A stretch of DNA of 64,000 bases from Desulfobacter postgatei 2ac9 (GTDB lineage Bacteria; Desulfobacterota; Desulfobacteria; Desulfobacterales; Desulfobacteraceae): contig NZ_CM001488.1 in assembly GCF_000233695.2 (NCBI RefSeq), positions 2,474,279 to 2,538,278 on the forward strand. The letters run 5' to 3'. Below, one piece after another: positions 1-8,227 of this stretch. The notes under the pieces were generated by a model, which did no database searches, had not been told where the DNA came from, and worked only from the letters and a program-made list of their open reading frames with translations. Position 1 is the first letter of the stretch. Each line of letters opens with the position of its first letter. The translations under genes were made by a program, and so were the position numbers.

Positions 1-135
1 GGTAAGGCCAAATGCCAGTGATACACCAAGCAGCCCTATACCAACATTTGGAAAAGCAGCCGCTAAAACGGCGCTACCGCAGCCGCCGAGAACCAACCAG
101 AATGTTCCAAAAAACTCTGCACCATACTTGTTCAT
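1..135 (-). CDS. aqpZ: Aquaporin Z, N-terminal part (cut by window edge)
   Basis: The minus strand from 135 encodes 45 residues that match the start of bacterial AqpZ water channels: [20 protein letters not shown] followed by SAVLAA and a second hydrophobic run ending LAFGLT. This covers the first membrane helix and the start of the second; the NPA motifs would lie outside the window. An AGGAG ribosome binding site sits six bases before the ATG. Family function is rapid water flow across the inner membrane. A broken transposase lies directly upstream and may have replaced the original promoter region. Confidence 0.85.
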   Translation of the reverse strand, partial: MNKYGAEFFGTFWLVLGGCGSAVLAAAFPNVGIGLLGVSLAFGLT

Positions 136-158
136 ACATTTCTCCTTTTTCTTGTTTA

Positions 159-672
159 TTATGATATTAATCCCGGGGACATAATCCCGGACACCTTACC
201 TATTTTCCTTCGACCCGGCTTCTTTGGCCTAAGCCATCTGTCTAAAAGAGTCTCCAATTGTTTTACAAAAGTGGTTTTTCAAGGACCGACCAGTCCGTTC
301 ATGCTTTCTGAACAATTCGATTTCAGATTCCTTATACCGCGTGCATGCCGGCAAGTAACTTTCTTCCATGATAAATGACCGCGCCAACCTTCCCTGAAAT
401 TGATCATCCTCGTATATCGCGGGTGTGCTTCCCCAACGGCCGGATTTAATCCATCCTTGGTTTCATGAACTGCAATCGGGTGAATACGATTGGTCATCGG
501 GCAATAGGCCCATATTTCGACCTTATACTTCAAACCCCATTTCGCCGTCAACGCAAAATAGGCTTTAAAGTCCTGATCACTGAAAAAATGTCTGCTGCCT
601 TCTATTCCCTCCCTTTTTTTTGTCTAATGTGATGGGGAAACCTGGCGCCACCGCCCTTGCGATTGGTGCCAT
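159..672 (-). pseudogene. REP-associated tyrosine (Y1) transposase, frameshifted
   Basis: Reading the minus strand across frames recovers a nearly complete Y1 (IS200-like, RAYT) transposase. Near 672 is MAPIARAVAPGFPHHIRQ. After a frameshift at a T run come TFFSDQDFKAY, VEIWAYCPMTNRIH and GEAHPRYTRMINFREGWRG. After a small deletion come SFIMEESYL and FRKHERTGRSL, and after another shift [17 protein letters not shown], ending in a stop at 159-161. At least three shifts break the gene. The usual His-x-His metal site (NHVH in relatives) reads NRIH here, so catalysis would be lost even without the shifts. It is a dead copy upstream of aqpZ. Confidence 0.8.
168..193. repeat. Short tandem repeat at the transposase 3' end
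   Basis: TAATCCCGGGGACA at 168-181 is followed at once by TAATCCCGGACA at 182-193. The pair lies inside the last codons of the broken REP-associated transposase, just before the aquaporin ribosome binding site. Such transposases act on REP-like palindromes, so this may be element-end sequence, but the copy is too short to prove it. Confidence 0.4.
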
Positions 673-835
673 GAAAGGGTTTAAACAAATACTCTAAATG
701 TCACCAGATTTCCCAAATTCAAAAAGTTACATTCTTTCGCAATACGTTTGCCAAATTGAATAATCAGGAATTTACAAATAAATTTCAGATAGCAATATAA
801 AAATGTTGCTATTTTCTGATTATCACTTTCAAAAT

Positions 836-961
836 TCATTTGATTAAAGAGTCAGATTTTATCCTTTGGGATTTCTTCTCTTTTTTTTCATTACGCTTTT
901 CTTTCAACGTTTTTTCTGCTTTTTTCTTAACGGTTTTTTGTGCATCTCTTCCTTTAGCCAT
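836..961 (-). CDS. Small basic conserved protein, 41 residues
   Basis: An ATG at 961 preceded by AAAGGAGAATCTC (strong ribosome binding site) opens a 41-residue frame that starts MAKGRDAQKTVKKKAEKTLK and continues EKRNEKKEKK. About 40 percent of residues are Lys or Arg and there is no membrane segment. From memory, short proteobacterial proteins of the form MAKG...KKxxKTLKEKRxxKK are common and uncharacterised, so I take this as a real gene. Its function is unknown; nucleic-acid or ribosome binding would be a guess from charge alone. It stands alone among mobile-element debris. Confidence 0.65.
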   Translation of the reverse strand: MAKGRDAQKTVKKKAEKTLKEKRNEKKEKKSQRIKSDSLIK

Positions 962-1029
962 GAGATTCTCCTTTTTTCAGTCAGTTAAATATATTTATTT
1001 GTTGCATTTCCATCATAATCAGACAGAGT

Positions 1030-1253
1030 GTGAAAACACATCTCGCGGCAGGAACGTCGGCCACCCGGCGCCCCCCGCACAGTCCCGGACGTGCGGTTTT
1101 CCCGCATCCGGTTCTTTGGTTAGACTCGCTTCCGCGCGAACCTTGACAGTTACCCGTTTCAAGGTCCAGTTGCTGTTCTGCGCAGTGAGGTTTGCTCGTA
1201 TTACTCCAGGCAATACATTTTTTGCTATATAAAGCTATCCCTTGCGCTATTTT
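1030..1253 (-). ncRNA. Structured RNA after tnpB: omega-RNA or intron domain V remnant
   Basis: Directly downstream of the broken tnpB stop on the minus strand is a G+C-rich stretch with clear hairpins. The best is at 1082-1114, where GCGG and CCGC close on a GAAA tetraloop above a CCGGA/TCCGG stem; a G-rich segment with GGGGGGCGCC follows. TnpB elements encode their guide (omega) RNA at just this place, overlapping or following the tnpB 3' end. The hairpin also resembles group II intron domain V, with a changed catalytic triad (AAC in place of AGC). The position favours omega-RNA; the hairpin shape favours an intron remnant. Confidence 0.4.
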
Positions 1254-2060
1254 CTAAATAGCGGGGGTCTTTCCCAAAGCATAATCTTCGGTTAAAAATT
1301 TAACCAGAATATTATGCGCTCCTACCAAATCTCTGTCATCATAGACCTGTTTTGCAGTTTTATCCACTTTTCAAAACCGATATTTTTTACTTGGCCTGTT
1401 TGTGGATGTGTCTTGCTTGTGTAGGCTTCGCAAACATCAAGCACCGTTTTCCCGAACTTTTTTGCTATCCATTTTAAACGCTGCTTGAATTTAAAATTGT
1501 TAAAGCCCAGCATGGAACGCACGGTTTTGGTTCTGATTTTCCTGTTATTTTTTTCAACCATCTGTTTGATTTCGTAAGTCGGCATCAAAATAACGGAAAA
1601 ATTTTCACATAAAAACCTTGCGGTTTTCCAATGCAGCTCGTCTATTAAGTTTTTAATTTTGGCAGACAGGCGACGGATAGCTTTGGTCAGGGACTTTTTA
1701 TTTCTTGTGTTGGCTTGGCCCTTTTGGAATAGAGTTGATCCAAGTGCAACAATAATCTATACATTCTTGAAAAACCACCTTCGCCGATCTTACCGGAAAT
1801 ATCGGGAGAATAAAACGCGGCAAACGTTCTGACACCGGGGTCTATGGCAACAAGCCCACTGACTTGGTTCTCGCTGCGGGGGATCGTTTGTTTAAACGGC
1901 ACAGATATCCACCACTTTTCGTCTCTCCAGATTAACCTGCTATCCATAGGAAATTCAGGTAAAGATTCATGGAACTTCAATCCTTTCCCAGAGACCTTCG
2001 GATAAATTCCATTAGTTTTGAGTATAATGGCATCTTTTTTAATTTCCATCCAATGGTGTC
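1254..2060 (-). pseudogene. tnpB: IS200/IS605-family TnpB, broken
   Basis: The minus strand encodes the middle and C-terminal parts of TnpB (the RNA-guided nuclease ancestral to Cas12) in three frames. The first part contains GLVAIDPGVRTFAAF, the RuvC-I aspartate motif. A one-base shift near 1,710 leads into KKSLTKAIRRLSAKI and MLGFNNFKFKQRLKWIAKK. A second shift near 1,370 leads to YDDRDLVGAHNILVKFL, the RuvC-III aspartate region, ending at 1254-1256. The zinc-finger cysteines seen in relatives are absent (TSKTHPQTGQVKN). The N-terminal third is missing, replaced by intron sequence near 2,060-2,095. No tnpA is nearby. Confidence 0.8.
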
Positions 2061-2084
2061 CGTAAATCCGGCATTCACGTACCG

Positions 2085-2507
2085 AAAGACACGTGTTTAC
2101 CCCGGGAGATCTCCCATATGCCAAATGGCTGAGGGTCGGGCAACCGCCTCTGACCGCATGGGAGAAGTCAGCAGACGGCATAGTAATCGGTGGAAACGAG
2201 CTTCACAAAAGTGGAGAGGCCTCACCCCGATGAAGGCCTGAACAGTACCCGGGCCGAATGGCCCGAGTGAATGGTGGTGGTGAGTAAGTGGACGGCATTT
2301 ATGGGAGTAATGCGGCAGTGGCCGAAATTTCCATAGCATGTATCGGCCTAAAACCCGATAAAATCGGTGGGATAACCTACAAGCCGATTCTATTAATACC
2401 AGCTGAACCGCCTTGGTACGTGATCCGTATGCCGGGTGGTGTGGGAGGGGCTCCTCAGTGATGGGGAGTCCTATCCCGATTGACTTTAAATCAACATTAC
2501 AACTTAT
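2085..2507 (+). mobile_element. Group II intron remnant without reverse transcriptase
   Basis: The plus strand carries stretches typical of the RNA part of bacterial group II introns: TTTACCCCGGGAGATCT near 2,095, GAAGTCAGCAGACGGCATAG near 2,170, and near the 3' end a domain V-like hairpin at about 2,405-2,441 followed by domain VI and an end reading CCTATCCCGAT. No reverse transcriptase frame lies between these blocks, so the coding part has been lost. Its left part abuts the truncated tnpB. Boundaries are approximate. Confidence 0.6.
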
Positions 2508-2559
2508 GACCGAGATCAATCAATAATAATACAAAAATGTTATCTCATGGTCACCGTAT

Positions 2560-3246
2560 TTAACGCTTACGTTTTTTGCTATTTTTTTTACGTGAAGCTT
2601 TAGCATTTTTTCTTTTTTGTTTCTTTTTTGCGTTTGCTTTTTTCGATAATGGGTATTCGGGGTTAGAATCAAAAGCCTTTATTGTTGAAGGTATGCCGCT
2701 TTGTCCTTCAATTATATTTTTATTGTATAGTTGCATAAATTCATTCATTTGATTTTGATCTGCCATCTCAAAACCAGCTCTCTGTCCCATTGTCATAAAT
2801 GATTTAGCCATACCGAACTTTGACGAATCATGCATGATGCTATTGAACTTCGGTTTAATTTCAGTCAAATAATCAATGATAGTATCTGCATTTGGAAGCT
2901 TGTATTTGCTTCCAAGAAATTGCCAAAACGCTAAAAGTTCAGGAATAGCATCATCTGCATCCTCAGGTGAACTCAAGGATATTTTTCTTGGAAATAGATC
3001 GGTTATAATTTCATTAATATCTCCCTCATCCATTTGAGGAAGACTGACACCAATATAACCAATTCCATAGTATATAAGCTGCGCAATCCAAAATCCCATT
3101 TCGGGATCAGCTTTAATACGTTCTTTACCTTCGAATGAAAGAGCAAATTCTTCTAAAATTGAGTCTTGATATTGTGTCAGTGCCTCTTCAGAGTCATAAC
3201 TTCCATCATATTCTACTTCATCAAGTTGATTAATATTGAATTTCAT
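2560..3246 (-). CDS. Conserved hypothetical protein with Lys/Arg-rich tail
   Basis: A 228-residue protein with an acidic N-terminal part, an ordered middle (residues about 30-180, including SLSSPEDADDAIPELLAFWQ) and a tail from about residue 195 that is almost all Lys, Arg, Ala and Asn. There is no signal peptide or membrane helix. I believe similar proteins of unknown function with KKRKAxKASRKKNxKKR tails exist in other bacteria, but I cannot name a domain. No good ribosome binding site is visible, and its AT-rich codon use differs from the core genes nearby. It lies between two intron remnants, and the 3' end of one of them sits 73 bases upstream, so its promoter may be displaced. Confidence 0.6.
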   Translation of the reverse strand: MKFNINQLDEVEYDGSYDSEEALTQYQDSILEEFALSFEGKERIKADPEMGFWIAQLIYYGIGYIGVSLPQMDEGDINEIITDLFPRKISLSSPEDADDAIPELLAFWQFLGSKYKLPNADTIIDYLTEIKPKFNSIMHDSSKFGMAKSFMTMGQRAGFEMADQNQMNEFMQLYNKNIIEGQSGIPSTIKAFDSNPEYPLSKKANAKKKQKRKNAKASRKKNSKKRKR

Positions 3247-3318
3247 TTTAATTTTAACCAGTTACTTAAAAGTTTATGCATTCACAGCATTCATATTACA
3301 GATTCGTATTTGCCAAAA

Positions 3319-4113
3319 ATCGGGTAGGTCAGGGGTATCTCTGCCCCTTTCCCCCCTAAGAACCGTACGTGACAGTTTCCCGTCATACGGCTCAAGCGTT
3401 TATAAAGGACGACCTTGTGGGACGTCCCGGCTGTTTACCTCATGCAGCTTGCTTTTGGCGGTATTCCCTGGCTGATAGCACAGGGAGTAACCGTGAGTCC
3501 TTTTGATTCCGTCTACGCCAGAAATAATAGCTGTATTCGGGATCATATGGATTTGCATCTGCTTTGATTTTGATATATCGTTTTATTCCTAATGAGATTA
3601 GGTGAATGACGTGATATCTGCAAGGCCCTTTTTTATTTCGGCTCTTGACAGTGAATATCCACTTACGTTTTCCGTCAGTCCAGTAACGGTTTTTCAACCA
3701 TTTTGAGGATTTCTTCCGGTGACGCTTTTTAATCATTCTCCATAGCTGTTCGTAAACAAACGTATCAATAAGAGAAAATGTTTCCGATGAGACTACGTGC
3801 CGGTGATAGTTTCCCCAGCCTCGGAGGGTCTGGTTTAACTTTTTGACCAATGGTTCCAAAGGACCGCCGACATGTTTATGGATCAGTTCACTGAGCTTTT
3901 CTTTAAGGGCGAGAACTCCCTTCTTTGCCGGGGTGATGTGCAGCACATTTCCGGTTTTTCGAAAAGTTTGGCCAAGGAACGTAAATCCATCTGTTATATG
4001 CGTGATCATGGTCTTTTCTTCAGATAATGACAGACCACGTTCAGTTAGAAACGCTTCGACTGCGGGTTTGACCTGCTCTTCAAGCAGGCGTTTAGACTTG
4101 CCTGTGACGATAT
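3319..4113 (-). mobile_element. Group II intron, 3' part, truncated by IS3 fragment
   Basis: On the minus strand the 3' half of a group II intron runs from the reverse transcriptase C-terminus (4113 to 3440) into a textbook 34-base domain V at 3360-3393 (AGC triad, GAAA tetraloop, lower stem GCCGTA/TACGGT). A domain VI-like segment follows, with the 3' end CCTACCCGAT at 3319. The 5' half is missing: at about 4,113 the sequence changes abruptly to an IS3 transposase fragment on the other strand. The intact ribozyme 3' end suggests recent truncation. Confidence 0.8.
3440..4113 (-). pseudogene. ltrA: Group II intron reverse transcriptase/maturase, C-terminal fragment
   Basis: The minus-strand frame starts inside the RT domain just after the catalytic YADD box (IVTGKSKRLLEEQVKPAVEA), continues through SLSEEKTMITHITDGFTFLG, then the maturase X domain (LVKKLNQTLRGWGNYHRHVV) and a C-terminal DNA-binding/HNH-like part. 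It ends with a normal stop and is followed by intron domain V. Everything before the YADD motif is lost at the junction with the IS3 fragment near 4,113, so the protein cannot be made or cannot copy DNA. Confidence 0.85.
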
Positions 4114-4761
4114 CAACTGTGGTCCTGGGACATCACATATCTGCCAACAAGAGTAAAAGGCCAATTTTATTACCTTTACATGATGATGGACTTGTACAGC
4201 CGTAAAATTGTTGCTTATCAGGTGTATGACTGTGAGTCTGGAGAACTTGCTTCTGATCTGATAACGGATGCCTACCTGCGGGAGAAAATTAACAAAAAGC
4301 AGGTCACCTTGCATTCAGATAATGGTGCTCCCATGAAATCCGTAACGATGCTGGCCAAACTTCAGGATTTGGGCGTGATACCATCCTTTAGCCGCCCTTC
4401 TATCAGTAATGATAATCCTTTTTCTGAATCATTATTCAAAACCCTGAAATACCGGCCTGAATATCCGGCCAAGCCATTTGATGCGATGCTGGAAGCCAGG
4501 GAATGGGTCCATAACTTCACATATTGGTACAATAACGTCCATTTGCACAGCGGTATTGGATTTGTCACCCCCGCTGACCGGCACAATGGCAATGATGTAG
4601 CCGTTCTTGCCAACAGACATCAAATTTATCAAAAAGCCAAATCGAAACATCCTGAAAGATGGTCTGGAAGGACAAGGAATTGGGAACCTGGAACAACGGT
4701 TACTTTGAAAAAATTTAAACAGCAAAAAGCTGAAAAGACGGCTGATAAGCAAGCTGCATAA
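4114..4761 (+). pseudogene. IS3-family transposase OrfB, C-terminal fragment
   Basis: The plus strand from about 4,118 reads WSWDITYLPTRVKGQFYYLY, holding the first Asp of the DDE triad, then MDLYSRKIVAY. The second Asp follows in TLHSDNGAPM and the Glu in NDNPFSESLFKTLKYRPEYP. The rest (YNNVHLHSGIGFVTPADRH) is typical of the IS3 rve integrase core, and the frame ends at 4761. The N-terminal helper region and orfA are absent because the fragment begins exactly where the group II intron stops. The likely right end of the element, with an ACTTGCTTGACAC motif, lies near 4,885-4,905. Confidence 0.85.
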
Positions 4762-4784
4762 CCGTTTGAGTATGGCACGGTATA

Positions 4785-4850
4785 GCACAATTCTCTCATG
4801 GCCGAGAATGGGCCCCCAATTGCTCGTCGGAGGCCATGAGAGAATTGTGC
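4785..4850. repeat. 19-bp perfect inverted repeat
   Basis: GCACAATTCTCTCATGGCC at 4785-4803 is repeated as its exact reverse complement at 4832-4850, with a 28-base loop containing GGGCCC. It lies between the transposase stop and the presumed right end of the IS3 fragment. It could be a transcription-blocking hairpin of the element or a separate palindromic repeat inserted there. Confidence 0.7.
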
Positions 4851-4947
4851 GGTAGAGCTTGGAACTTCGTTTGAAAAAAAGGCGACAACTTGCTTGACAC
4901 ACACCGTTCAAAACAGGCGGTCATTGTCGGCCGTACGTTTAGAAATT

Positions 4948-5679
4948 TTAATTGGGCATCTTATTTCGTTCTCGTTCCTTAAAGGCACAAATGGCAACAT
5001 AATCACCGCAGTCAAACCCCGGAATTGGTTGTTCTTCCATATTGTTTGAGTATAGCGGATGTTTAGTGAGCGTTTGTGCATAATCAAAGTCTTGAAAACC
5101 TGCTGTTTTAAGCATCTCCACTTTCTCAGCAGTTGTACGCCAGTTTGCAACCTTTACAAATTCAATTGGATAAGGGTTCCTCGGGTGAACTCCTTCCAAC
5201 AATGGATGTTCCCATGTTTCGAGACTTTTTGCCAGGTTATACATGGTTGCGTATGAACTTTCCTTAGGAACATCAATAACCACGATTTTACCTCCTTTTC
5301 TCAAAGCAGTATAGGCTTTGTGAAACACGGACTGCAGGTCATGGATATAGCTTGGTGTGCCGTTGAATAGGATTGTATCGTATTGTTCTTCGCCCAGATC
5401 GGCGTCTTCCGCTGTGGTTACATCCACACTTATCCCGCGTTTACGGGCAATCTGAGCCATTCCCTCTGATGGTTCGAGACCGTACTGAATGAGAATGTTA
5501 AAATCTCTTTTTAAGATTGATTCAAAAAGACCACTTCCGCACCCTACAGAAAAGGTATCACCCGCATCTTTCATAAAATAAGCGACCAGGTTCACCTCTG
5601 AATTTAACAGATTCATATTGTCAAAAAACCAGGCATCATATGCTTGTGCAAATTCGTCAAAACTTCTTTTTTTATCCAT
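4948..5679 (-). CDS. Class I SAM-dependent methyltransferase
   Basis: A 243-residue protein with the Rossmann-fold methyltransferase pattern: motif I FSVGCGSGLFE (about residues 43-53, binds S-adenosylmethionine), an acidic turn at YGLEPSEGM, motif IV YDTILFNGTPSYI, and LRKGGKIVVIDVP. The N-terminal FDEFAQAYDAWF is common in Methyltransf_11/UbiE-like enzymes acting on small molecules. The substrate cannot be read from the sequence. The start follows an AGGTAAG-like ribosome binding site. It stands alone between the IS3 remnant and the envelope operon, with an empty 139-base gap before corC. Confidence 0.8.
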   Translation of the reverse strand: MDKKRSFDEFAQAYDAWFFDNMNLLNSEVNLVAYFMKDAGDTFSVGCGSGLFESILKRDFNILIQYGLEPSEGMAQIARKRGISVDVTTAEDADLGEEQYDTILFNGTPSYIHDLQSVFHKAYTALRKGGKIVVIDVPKESSYATMYNLAKSLETWEHPLLEGVHPRNPYPIEFVKVANWRTTAEKVEMLKTAGFQDFDYAQTLTKHPLYSNNMEEQPIPGFDCGDYVAICAFKERERNKMPN

Positions 5680-5818
5680 GCTTACCTCCGAAGAAAAACC
5701 GTTATTATCAACCCGGTGCAGATAATGGCTTTAATTGTTGAAATGTAAGGGTAAAAATCAAGGTGAACCCGTGATCCGTGACTTTTGAACCGTGCTTAAG
5801 CTTATAAAATTGCGCAAA

Positions 5819-7066
5819 TCAGGGTTCTTCAGCCGGTTTAATGATAAAAGACTGAATCCGGTTGCCATCCATGTCCTTGACCGAAAACTCCCAGTTATTC
5901 ATGCGAATGGACTCCCCGGGATTGGGGATACGCTCCACAAGTTCCAAAAAAAATCCCGAGACTGTATCGTAGTTCACAGAGTCTGGAATGCCCAGATTCA
6001 GCTCTTTGTTGAGATGATATATGTCTGTTTTGCCGGCTACCAGCCACTTGTTTCCTTTAATCTGGACAATGTCCGGTGTGTTTTTATCGGACTCGTCGGC
6101 AATTTCTCCAAAAATCTCTTCAACCACATCCTCAAGGGTGACAATACCTGACACGCCACCATATTCATCAACCACAACAGCCATATGGCTCTTTTTTGCC
6201 TTAAATGCTTTAAGCAGTGAATCCAGTTTCTTTGATTCCGGTATGAAATAGGGCTTTTTCATAATCGATTTGAGATCAAGGCTGTCCGGGGTCGTCTCGG
6301 AATCATTTTTTTCCAGGTATCTGAGAAATAAATCCTTGATATGCAAAATTCCCACAATATTATCTATGGTATCCTCAATCACGGGAATACGTGAAAAACC
6401 TGTTTTTAGAACCGTTGGAATATCGAGGCCTTCGGCCACATCAACCACAAACATATCCGCTCTAGGTGTCATAATCTCAGAACAATAGGTGTCATCAAAT
6501 TCAAAGATATTGGTGATGTATTCCTTTTCTTCCTCCTTGATCTCACCGTCCCCTTCCACCACTTCCACCATGGTCATCAATTCATCCTCGGTCACGGTTT
6601 CCTGGGCATTGTCTATGGTGCCGTGCAATTTAGGTATAAAATTAAGAACAAAAATCAAAGGCCATAAAATTTTTGACAACCAGTACAGGGGATATATGAC
6701 CGCCCTTGAGACAACCACATTATTGTGGTTGGCAAAGGATTTTGGGAAAATTTCTCCAAAAACAAGAATCAGAAGCGTCATGACACCGGTGGCAATACCC
6801 ACACCATTAGACTGAAAATGGGCAATGGCAAGAGAGGTGGCGAGGGAGGAGGCACCAATGTTTACCAGGTTGTTACCAATGAGAACAGTGGTCAAAAGGG
6901 TGTGGGAGTCCGCTTTCATCTCCAGAATAAGCCGGCCTGACTTTGAACCATCCTTGGAGATATGCAGGGCTTTAATTTTGGAAATGGAAAACAACGCTGT
7001 TTCAGACATGGAAAAAAAACCTGATAAAAAAAGGCAGATGCCTAACAGGGTCACTTCAATACTCAT
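5819..7066 (-). CDS. CNNM/CorC-family membrane protein (hemolysin C-like) with CBS pair
   Basis: A 415-residue protein with the architecture of the HlyC/CorC (YfjD/CNNM) family: an N-terminal DUF21 membrane domain with about four helices (starting LLGICLFLSGFFSMSETALF), two CBS domains (about residues 200-320, with SRIPVIEDTIDNIVGILHIK and MAVVVDEYGGVSGIVTLEDV) and a C-terminal CorC_HlyC domain. Family members are linked to Mg2+ or Co2+ transport; the CBS pair probably senses an adenine nucleotide. It is the last gene of the lysS-lpxB operon, 15 bases after lpxB. Confidence 0.9.
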   Translation of the reverse strand: MSIEVTLLGICLFLSGFFSMSETALFSISKIKALHISKDGSKSGRLILEMKADSHTLLTTVLIGNNLVNIGASSLATSLAIAHFQSNGVGIATGVMTLLILVFGEIFPKSFANHNNVVVSRAVIYPLYWLSKILWPLIFVLNFIPKLHGTIDNAQETVTEDELMTMVEVVEGDGEIKEEEKEYITNIFEFDDTYCSEIMTPRADMFVVDVAEGLDIPTVLKTGFSRIPVIEDTIDNIVGILHIKDLFLRYLEKNDSETTPDSLDLKSIMKKPYFIPESKKLDSLLKAFKAKKSHMAVVVDEYGGVSGIVTLEDVVEEIFGEIADESDKNTPDIVQIKGNKWLVAGKTDIYHLNKELNLGIPDSVNYDTVSGFFLELVERIPNPGESIRMNNWEFSVKDMDGNRIQSFIIKPAEEP

Positions 7067-7081
7067 AAGCGGTAATATTTC

Positions 7082-8227
7082 CTAATGTTTATGAATCAGG
7101 TTAAGTATAATGGCCGCCGTGCGTTTCGGTGCCCCCGGAAAACCTAACCGCCTGCGTACCTGGCGAAGTTGCTGTTTATGATCCTCAAGTTTAGGTATCA
7201 TTGAGAATAGGGTTTCACTGATGGTTTCGGCATTGGCATTGTCCTGAATCAACTCCGGCATCACCTGACGACCGACAATCAGATTGGCAAGCCCGATGTA
7301 TTTGGCTTTCACAAGCAGCTGTGCAAGCCGGTAAGCCACTCCGGACATTTTATAAATAATTACAGTGGGCACAAGATTTAAAGCAGCCTCCAGCGTGACG
7401 GTTCCCGATGCGGCAATCAAAATATCGGCCCGGTCAAAAATCTGTTTTGGCCGTCCTGTTACAATCCGGCATAAACCGCCATTTGGGTGGTGAAAAACAA
7501 TGTGTTTAATACGTTCTTCATGTTGTTGAATGCCCGATGAAATAAGAAATCTTGAATCAGGAATTTTTTTTGCAACAATGCCGGCTGTAGCAAGCATCAC
7601 AGGGAGCAGTTTGTCAATTTCAGCGGATCTGGAACCCGGAAGCATACCGATCACAAAATCATCTACCAGGCCTTTTTTATTGTCTTGGATTAAACCCGGC
7701 ATGCTTTGGGGATATTCATCCACCAGGGGATTTCCCACATATGTGGAAGAGATTTTTTTGGCTTTATAAATGGGAATTTCAAAAGGAAAGATCAGTGCCA
7801 CATGGTCCGTGACTTTTGCAATGGTATCCAGGCGTCCGGCATTCCACGCCCAGATTTTTGGGGCGATATAATAACAGACAGGAATATCATAATGCTGCTT
7901 GATAAAACCGGCGGTTTTCAGATTAAAGCCAGGATAGTCAATGAGCACAACAGCATCCGGGGGATCTGTTTTTAATCGTCGCTTAACCAGGGAGAACGCC
8001 TGTTTAATGGTACCTATCTGCTTGATCACTTGAACAAGCCCCATGGCAGAGAGCTTTTCAATGGGAAAGAAAATGTCTGTTCCCTGTTCTGCCATGGCTT
8101 TTCCGCCGATACCCGTAATCCGGATGCCGGGGCAAAGTTGTTTTAAGGCCCGCACCAGGGCTGCACCGTGAAAATCGCCGGAAGGTTCTCCGGCAAGGAT
8201 CATGATATGCCGGTTACCTTCACTCAT
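7082..8227 (-). CDS. lpxB: Lipid-A-disaccharide synthase
   Basis: About 381 residues, the normal length for LpxB, which joins UDP-2,3-diacylglucosamine and lipid X into the lipid A disaccharide at the inner membrane. Seen: the GT-B fold start IMILAGEPSGDFHGAAL, FGLKT-region equivalent VVLIDYPGFNLKTAGF, and the C-terminal nucleotide site GTVTLEAALNLVPTVIIYK. The ATG at 8227 overlaps the lpxI stop (CATGAGTGA), which suggests translational coupling; an in-frame ATG at 8236 is possible. It directly follows lpxI, whose product supplies one substrate. Confidence 0.95.
   Translation of the reverse strand: MSEGNRHIMILAGEPSGDFHGAALVRALKQLCPGIRITGIGGKAMAEQGTDIFFPIEKLSAMGLVQVIKQIGTIKQAFSLVKRRLKTDPPDAVVLIDYPGFNLKTAGFIKQHYDIPVCYYIAPKIWAWNAGRLDTIAKVTDHVALIFPFEIPIYKAKKISSTYVGNPLVDEYPQSMPGLIQDNKKGLVDDFVIGMLPGSRSAEIDKLLPVMLATAGIVAKKIPDSRFLISSGIQQHEERIKHIVFHHPNGGLCRIVTGRPKQIFDRADILIAASGTVTLEAALNLVPTVIIYKMSGVAYRLAQLLVKAKYIGLANLIVGRQVMPELIQDNANAETISETLFSMIPKLEDHKQQLRQVRRRLGFPGAPKRTAAIILNLIHKH

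Noticed and set aside
168-193. Tandem TAATCCCGG as a CRISPR or regulatory repeat
   Set aside because: Only two adjacent copies, inside the decayed transposase; better explained as element-end sequence.
840-1232. Open frame of 130 codons on the plus strand
   Set aside because: It is antisense to the small basic protein and to the structured RNA region, with no ribosome binding site and no family resemblance.
2097-2519. Open frame of 140 codons on the minus strand
   Set aside because: It lies wholly in the RNA part of a group II intron; such shadow frames are common there.
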